From: Cryomorphaceae bacterium
Lineage (GTDB): Bacteria; Bacteroidota; Bacteroidia; Flavobacteriales_D; Crocinitomicaceae
DNA: 64,000 nucleotides
Reading direction: 5' to 3'
Assembly (NCBI GenBank): GCA_027483605.1
Contig: JAIXUE010000037.1
Coordinates: forward strand, 1-64,000
Shown in pieces: positions 59,866 through 64,000 of this stretch; within the stretch, counting starts at the first letter, position 1; each line of letters begins with the position of its first letter. A program made the position numbers and the translations under genes. The notes under the pieces are model-generated. The model saw only the letters and a program-made list of their open reading frames with translations. It was not told the DNA's origin and did not search any database.

Positions 59866-60822
59866 TTATTTAAGCGTGAAACTGTCTGTGCCAATGAGGA
59901 GACCTTCGCAGTAAATGCGCACTTTGTAGGTTCCTTTTGCGGCTTCTTCTCCTTTGAGTTCGTAGTAGATAGTGAGGTCGAGTGCTTGATTTTGGTAGTC
60001 GACTTCTTTGCGCTGAGAATAAGCAGTATTGCCGTTTTCAGTTTCGGTTACAAAATTGCTGCTCGCTTGCAGTACCTGACCGTCGGGTCCGGTAATTTGG
60101 AGGTACACATTTTTACGACCTGCACTAGATAAGACGTTTTCGGATAGCGTAAAACTACTGCGGAACTGCACGGCGTTTTTAGCTCTGTCGGTAACTTCCA
60201 TAGAATTGTTTAGGCGTTGTTTGAGTGCCTCTGATTGAATATTGTAGGCTTGAAGCTTGCTGCCTTTTTTGACTTGTTGTTGAGATTCTTCGGCTTGCTT
60301 GCGGTAGGTGTCGCGCTCGTTGGTGGTGGTAGATAACCTGACATTGGTTTCTTCGAGGCGGCTGCCTAAGTCGATATTGAGCGTGTTGAGTGAGTCGATG
60401 GTGCGGGCATAGCTGCGCATGATCCCACGAAGCGTTTCGTTTTCCTTTCTGGCTTTGACGAGGTCGCGGGCCGTCATTTTTGAACGCTCTAGTTTTTGGA
60501 GTAGTTGTGTGATTTGTGCTTTTTGGGCATTGAGGCTGTCTGCTTTGGTGGCATCTTTTTCGATAAGTTTGTTGTAATTGCGCAGCATCTGTTGAAGGTC
60601 TTGTTTCAGGTCTTTTTTCATGCTGCCTGTATAGCCAGAAAGCGCGGCTTCCATGTCGGCCATGTCGGCCAGAAGCGCGGTGTTCTTGTTATTGCAGGTA
60701 TTTAGTGCTGCACGTTGTCTAGACCAAGCAAGGGTGAGGCCTGCAAGTCCAGCTAAGAGAATGAAAATGAACACGAAATAAAAGCCATTCGATTTTTGAG
60801 GTGCTTGAGGTTGAGTTTCCAT
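59866..60822 (-). CDS. Membrane-anchored coiled-coil protein of unknown function
   Basis: The ATG at 60822 gives 318 residues. One membrane span (FYFVFIFILLAGLAGLTLAW, about 17-36) is followed by a long coiled coil to about residue 210 (LKQDLQQMLRNYNKLIEKDA, DLGSRLEETNVRLSTTTNER). A beta-sandwich-like C-terminal domain follows (VYLQITGPDGQVLQASSNFV to LLIGTDSFTLK). The layout suggests an envelope scaffold or sensor. A TATTTTTG box (CAAAAATA at 60841-60848) lies 18 bases upstream. Confidence 0.8.
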   Translation of the reverse strand: METQPQAPQKSNGFYFVFIFILLAGLAGLTLAWSRQRAALNTCNNKNTALLADMADMEAALSGYTGSMKKDLKQDLQQMLRNYNKLIEKDATKADSLNAQKAQITQLLQKLERSKMTARDLVKARKENETLRGIMRSYARTIDSLNTLNIDLGSRLEETNVRLSTTTNERDTYRKQAEESQQQVKKGSKLQAYNIQSEALKQRLNNSMEVTDRAKNAVQFRSSFTLSENVLSSAGRKNVYLQITGPDGQVLQASSNFVTETENGNTAYSQRKEVDYQNQALDLTIYYELKGEEAAKGTYKVRIYCEGLLIGTDSFTLK

Positions 60823-60882
60823 TTGATTGCGTTTGATAATCAAAAATACAAAAGAAATTCTAGGTTTCTATGGTTTTTGGAT

Positions 60883-62304
60883 CTAGTGCTGAAATTGCCA
60901 GCACACTTCTTTGGTAAAACGCAAAATGCTGTCTGTCCCGACTGCACTAAAACGCGCATCGCTACTTGCGGGGTACGGACCACCGTGGTGCATGGCGTGG
61001 TCTATGCTTACGCCGGTGGGCACGCCATTGACAATGATGCGTCCGGCTTTGAGATGTAGCATTTGTTGTATTGCAAGCGCAATTTTCGGGGGGCTTGCGC
61101 AAAATACACTGCAGGTGAGTTGCCCGCCCAATAAGTCAAAAAGGTCAGCGAGTTGTTTAGTCTTTGAAAAGAAACTCAACACCGCGAACGGCCCAAAAAC
61201 TTCTTCCAATAGGGTTGCTTCTTGAAGCAGCTGTGCAAAATCGGGTTGAACGAGTGCCCAGCGTCCGAGTAAGCCACTCGCTTGCTGTGTGGTTTGGTGT
61301 TGAACAATTCCTTTTACTTGAAAAACTTGTCTTTTGCGCGCTTCAAACTTTTGATAAATATCAGGATGCAGCATCGGTACTGCCGTTTGTTGTCCAAGCG
61401 CACTTAAAAGGGCTTTTTTAAAGTGCTCAAAATGGCTTTCGTGAACAAGTATAAGTCCTGGCTTTGTGCAAAATTGGCCGGCATCGGTACAGATAGAACT
61501 GGCCAATTGTTGAGCGGCAACGGCTACTGAAGCTTCCGGATAATCTTCGAGCAACAGCACAGGGTTGAGGCTACCCATTTCTGCAAAAACAGGAATAGGA
61601 GCTGGCCGTTGCGCTGCTAAATCCATGAGTGCGCGCCCTCCTTTGATGCTTCCTGTAAATCCGATTGCTTGTATGCGAGGGTGCTGTGCGAATGTACTTG
61701 CCCAATAATGGGTATTGTCAATTACATGGCTAAAAATAGCGCTCGGAAGCGCAAGTGTGGCAAGTGCGCGCTCCACACAATTGGCAACGGCCTTACTCGT
61801 GCCCACATGCATAGGGTGTGCTTTCAAGACCACACAGCAACCCGCCGCTAGCGCTGCAACAGCATCGCCGCCCATAGTAGAATAGGCTAAAGGAAAGTTG
61901 GATGAGCCCAAAACGAGAACAGGGCCAATGGGCAAGCGTTTTTTGAGCAGGGTTTTGGCATCTTGAGTGAGCTCAGATTGTTTTTCCCACGGCATCTTTT
62001 GGATGTGCTCGGCAAAAAGCAAGATGGTTTGGGTGAGTCTTTTGAATTCGGCTTCAAAGCGCGCTGCACTCAAGCCGCTCTCTTTGATGTAAAGCGCTTG
62101 GATCAGGGTTTGATCTGCAATTAGGTTGTTGCTGATCAAAAAAAGCAGTTCAGCTCTTTGGGCCGGAGACATGCTGCCAAATTGAGCTTGCGCAGGCATG
62201 ATGCGCGCTTCCCAATCTTTTAGAAAAGAAGGCGGAGTGGGGAAATACAGTTGGGTATCCCAGGTGTTTAGGGCAGCTTGGAAGGTCCTGAAACCTTTGG
62301 ACAT
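60883..62304 (-). CDS. Aldehyde dehydrogenase (NADP+), ketoglutarate-semialdehyde dehydrogenase-like
   Basis: The ATG at 62304 gives 473 residues; an upstream TTG at 62328 would overlap purS. The cofactor and active-site segments are LGSSNFPLAYSTMGGDAVAA, GFTGSIKGGRAL, the Glu of FAEMGSLNP and the catalytic Cys in DAGQFCTKPGLIL. The N-terminal region (PAQAQFGSMSPAQRAELL) fits the NADP-dependent alpha-ketoglutarate semialdehyde dehydrogenase group. The natural aldehyde is uncertain. It follows purS by 4 bases with no metabolic link apparent. Confidence 0.9.
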   Translation of the reverse strand: MSKGFRTFQAALNTWDTQLYFPTPPSFLKDWEARIMPAQAQFGSMSPAQRAELLFLISNNLIADQTLIQALYIKESGLSAARFEAEFKRLTQTILLFAEHIQKMPWEKQSELTQDAKTLLKKRLPIGPVLVLGSSNFPLAYSTMGGDAVAALAAGCCVVLKAHPMHVGTSKAVANCVERALATLALPSAIFSHVIDNTHYWASTFAQHPRIQAIGFTGSIKGGRALMDLAAQRPAPIPVFAEMGSLNPVLLLEDYPEASVAVAAQQLASSICTDAGQFCTKPGLILVHESHFEHFKKALLSALGQQTAVPMLHPDIYQKFEARKRQVFQVKGIVQHQTTQQASGLLGRWALVQPDFAQLLQEATLLEEVFGPFAVLSFFSKTKQLADLFDLLGGQLTCSVFCASPPKIALAIQQMLHLKAGRIIVNGVPTGVSIDHAMHHGGPYPASSDARFSAVGTDSILRFTKEVCWQFQH

Positions 62305-62308
62305 GCTG

Positions 62309-62560
62309 TTAGGCTTCTGTAAGCTCAAAATGATAGCTTTCCATAATTTGGTTGGCTAACATTTTTTTACAGGCGGTATCCACTTTTTGTTCGGCTTCGG
62401 CCATGTTGGCTGCTTCGACAAAAAGACGGATGTGCTTACCGATGCGGACGCCATCGATTTCGGCGAGGCCGATGTTTTTCATGGAATTGGTTACGGCTTT
62501 ACCTTGTGGGTCAAGAAGCGCGTCTAGTGGCATGACGTCGATTTCAGCTTTGAATTTCAT
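62309..62560 (-). CDS. purS: Phosphoribosylformylglycinamidine synthase subunit PurS
   Basis: The ATG at 62560 gives 83 residues: MKFKAEIDVMPLDALLDPQG, then AVTNSMKNIGLAEIDGVRIG and IRLFVEA. This is the typical PurS fold that links PurQ and small PurL. A start at 62584 is possible but lies further inside pssA. It overlaps the pssA end by 17 bases. Together with purQ it shows that the organism uses the three-subunit enzyme. Confidence 0.92.
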   Translation of the reverse strand: MKFKAEIDVMPLDALLDPQGKAVTNSMKNIGLAEIDGVRIGKHIRLFVEAANMAEAEQKVDTACKKMLANQIMESYHFELTEA

Positions 62561-63395
62561 GTTTTTTGAATTGAAAATGTTCAATGATGGATAAAATCAG
62601 GTACAAAATTACAATTATTGGAATGGCCCAAACCAAAAAAAGTGGAATACTTATTAACGAAATCAGCAGTAAAGTGTAGCGGTATTGGTTGTTTTTCCAA
62701 GTAAAAGTCTTGAACTTGAGCGCCAATAACGGTAATTCGATCACCATCAGCACTGAGAAAAGCACCGCAATAATACTTAAGGTGTAGCAATCAAACAGGC
62801 TTTGAATAAACCTTGATTGATGACTCCAGTTGGGCAATTCATACCAAAAATAAAGTGGAAAAAACGCAAAGAAAATGGTGGCGGTTGGCGTAGGCACACC
62901 GATGAATTTATCTGACTGACGCTCATCTAAATTGAATTTAGCAAGGCGAAACATTGCGAAAAAGGGAATGATGAGCGCAACGAATGGCAAAAATTGAATA
63001 GAGGCATTGTAGGTGTTGTTGCGACCGTAGAAAAAAGCCGCTTTCCAGTCGATGAGTTGCGCCACCACGTATTCTTGCGCTACCCCGCCATAGGTTTGAA
63101 CACCATCTGCATTTTTGAAGAGACCGCTGGGGTCTATGCCTATAATGATCATGACAAACATGAAGATACCTGGTGCTACGCCAAAGCTCACGAGATCTGC
63201 TAAGGAATCGAGTTGCTTGCCAAGTGCACCATTGGATTGAGTAAGACGCGCTACAAAGCCATCTAGAAAGTCGAGTACAGCGGCAACAGCCAACGCATAA
63301 ACAGCCCAATCGAGTCGGCCACTCAAACTAAAAATGATAGAGCAGATTCCACCGAGCAGGTTAAAGGAGGTGATGAGATTAGCCAGACCAAACAT
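62544..63395 (-). CDS. pssA: CDP-diacylglycerol-serine O-phosphatidyltransferase
   Basis: The ATG at 63395 gives 283 residues starting MFGLANLITSFNLLGGICSI. The CDP-alcohol phosphotransferase motif is VLDFLDGFVARLTQSNGALG with the trailing LDSLADLVSFGVAP, carrying all the conserved Asp residues (DG..AR...G...D...D). Several membrane spans follow. It makes phosphatidylserine, precursor of phosphatidylethanolamine. The in-frame start at 63470 would cross the divergent promoter region and is rejected. A near-consensus box (TACTTTTA; 63410-63417) lies 14 bases upstream. Confidence 0.93.
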   Translation of the reverse strand: MFGLANLITSFNLLGGICSIIFSLSGRLDWAVYALAVAAVLDFLDGFVARLTQSNGALGKQLDSLADLVSFGVAPGIFMFVMIIIGIDPSGLFKNADGVQTYGGVAQEYVVAQLIDWKAAFFYGRNNTYNASIQFLPFVALIIPFFAMFRLAKFNLDERQSDKFIGVPTPTATIFFAFFPLYFWYELPNWSHQSRFIQSLFDCYTLSIIAVLFSVLMVIELPLLALKFKTFTWKNNQYRYTLLLISLISIPLFLVWAIPIIVILYLILSIIEHFQFKKHEIQS

Positions 63396-63460
63396 GTGTG
63401 TGTTTTTTGTAAAAGTACCTATTAAACACAATTTTTTGTGCAATTTTGAGTTTTTGTACC

Positions 63461-64000
63461 ATGTTTTCAATCAAAAGCACTTTATTTCTTGCATTGTGCG
63501 GCCTTTCTGAGGTCTTCGCCCAAGATTTCAACCCGAAATACGCCAATGAATTTCTCAACATGGGCGTAGGTGCTGCAGCGCTGGGCATGGGTTCTGCAGT
63601 TGTAGCAGACATCGATGGCTTGCATGCAGGCGTTTGGAACCCGGCGGGTTTGCTGCATCAAGCGCAAGCAACAGAAATCGGCCTGATGCACGCTTCTTAT
63701 TTTGGTGGTTTGGCTGCTTTTGATCATTTGGGTGTTTCTAAAAAACTCAATGACCGAACCGTATTGGCAGTAAATGTCATCAGATTGGGTGTAGATAACA
63801 TATACAATACTACCCAATTGATAGACAACCAAGGAAATATCGACTACAGTCAGCTCCAGACTTTCAATAGTGCTGATTACGCATTAATTGGCTCCATTGG
63901 CAAGCCCACACGAATAGCGCATTTGAGTATGGGATTTAGCGCAAAAGTCATTTACCGTCACATCGGCGATTTTGCCAAAGCCTACGGTTTTGGTTTTGAT
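63461..64000 (+). CDS. PorV/PorQ family outer membrane protein (partial, 3' end beyond window)
   Basis: The frame is open for 180 codons from the ATG at 63461 to the window edge. A signal peptide (MFSIKSTLFLALCGLSEVFA) precedes YANEFLNMGVGAAALGMGSA and GLHAGVWNPAGLLH, the N-terminal pattern of PorV/PorQ family barrels in the FadL superfamily. PorV itself shuttles T9SS substrates to the attachment complex. Whether this is PorV, PorQ or another member cannot be decided from the part seen. Confidence 0.85.
   Translation, partial: MFSIKSTLFLALCGLSEVFAQDFNPKYANEFLNMGVGAAALGMGSAVVADIDGLHAGVWNPAGLLHQAQATEIGLMHASYFGGLAAFDHLGVSKKLNDRTVLAVNVIRLGVDNIYNTTQLIDNQGNIDYSQLQTFNSADYALIGSIGKPTRIAHLSMGFSAKVIYRHIGDFAKAYGFGFD

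Noticed and set aside
1-64000. Mobile elements, prophage, CRISPR-Cas, toxin-antitoxin, restriction or other defence genes
   Set aside because: I looked for transposase, integrase, Cas, restriction and toxin motifs and for direct repeats near the tRNA; none were found. The single tRNA-Phe carries no attached integrase or flanking repeat.

Overview
The window is a gene-dense stretch of a Bacteroidota chromosome, most likely a member of Flavobacteriales outside the family Flavobacteriaceae. The evidence is type IX secretion (T9SS) C-terminal sorting domains of type A and type B, GldF/GldG gliding genes, SprB-like and PKD-repeat surface proteins, GLPGLI and DUF5686 families, a fused DAHP synthase/chorismate mutase, and promoters of the Bacteroidota form TTG-N19-22-TAnnTTTG. 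Shine-Dalgarno sequences are mostly absent. I see no plasmid, phage, transposon, CRISPR or defence genes; it reads as ordinary core chromosome.

Layout. 1-7 kb (minus): a T9SS cargo protein cut by the window edge, a polyprenyl diphosphate synthase, and a GLPGLI protein plus TonB-receptor-like barrel pair with a nearby lipoprotein. 7-8.7 kb (plus): ruvX, def and a lipoprotein. 8.7-13.1 kb (minus): aroA, DAHP synthase/chorismate mutase, RNase Y, ZapA and a small coiled-coil protein. 13.2-18.8 kb: an M23 peptidase, tsaB, two divergent OmpR-type response regulators without a kinase, and a secreted von Willebrand type D protein. 18.8-26.9 kb: an SprB-like cargo protein, a PafA-like phosphatase, a class III aminotransferase, metF, two unknown exported proteins and kynurenine 3-monooxygenase. 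27-33.9 kb (minus): queG, ruvB, a HAD phosphatase, a CNNM/CBS protein, purD, purQ and a membrane protein.

34-40.4 kb: a DksA-like regulator and lspA (plus), then DUF5686, a small membrane protein, lptC, a barrel protein and coaX (minus). tRNA-Phe lies at 40.5 kb. 40.6-49.5 kb (minus): a 1246-residue PKD adhesin with a type B sorting domain, a DUF4340-gldG-gldF operon, a cold-shock protein, and a small monooxygenase with a SAM hydrolase. 49.6-55 kb (plus): phoH, purC, panB and a three-gene BtuFCD-like ABC importer. 55-59 kb (minus): the conserved rplM-rpsI and rpsB-tsf, pyrH-frr translation clusters. 59-63.4 kb (minus): an enoyl-CoA hydratase, a coiled-coil membrane protein, an aldehyde dehydrogenase, purS and pssA. 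A PorV/PorQ family gene begins at 63461 and runs off the window.

The strongest general patterns are: (i) -7 promoter boxes ending only 3-8 bases before several start codons, which suggests leaderless mRNAs; (ii) convergent genes whose stop codons touch or overlap, leaving no room for terminators; and (iii) a run of exported proteins of unknown role. I did not find a convincing undescribed multi-gene system. The best candidates are the GLPGLI/barrel pair, the DUF4340-GldGF operon and the VWD protein.
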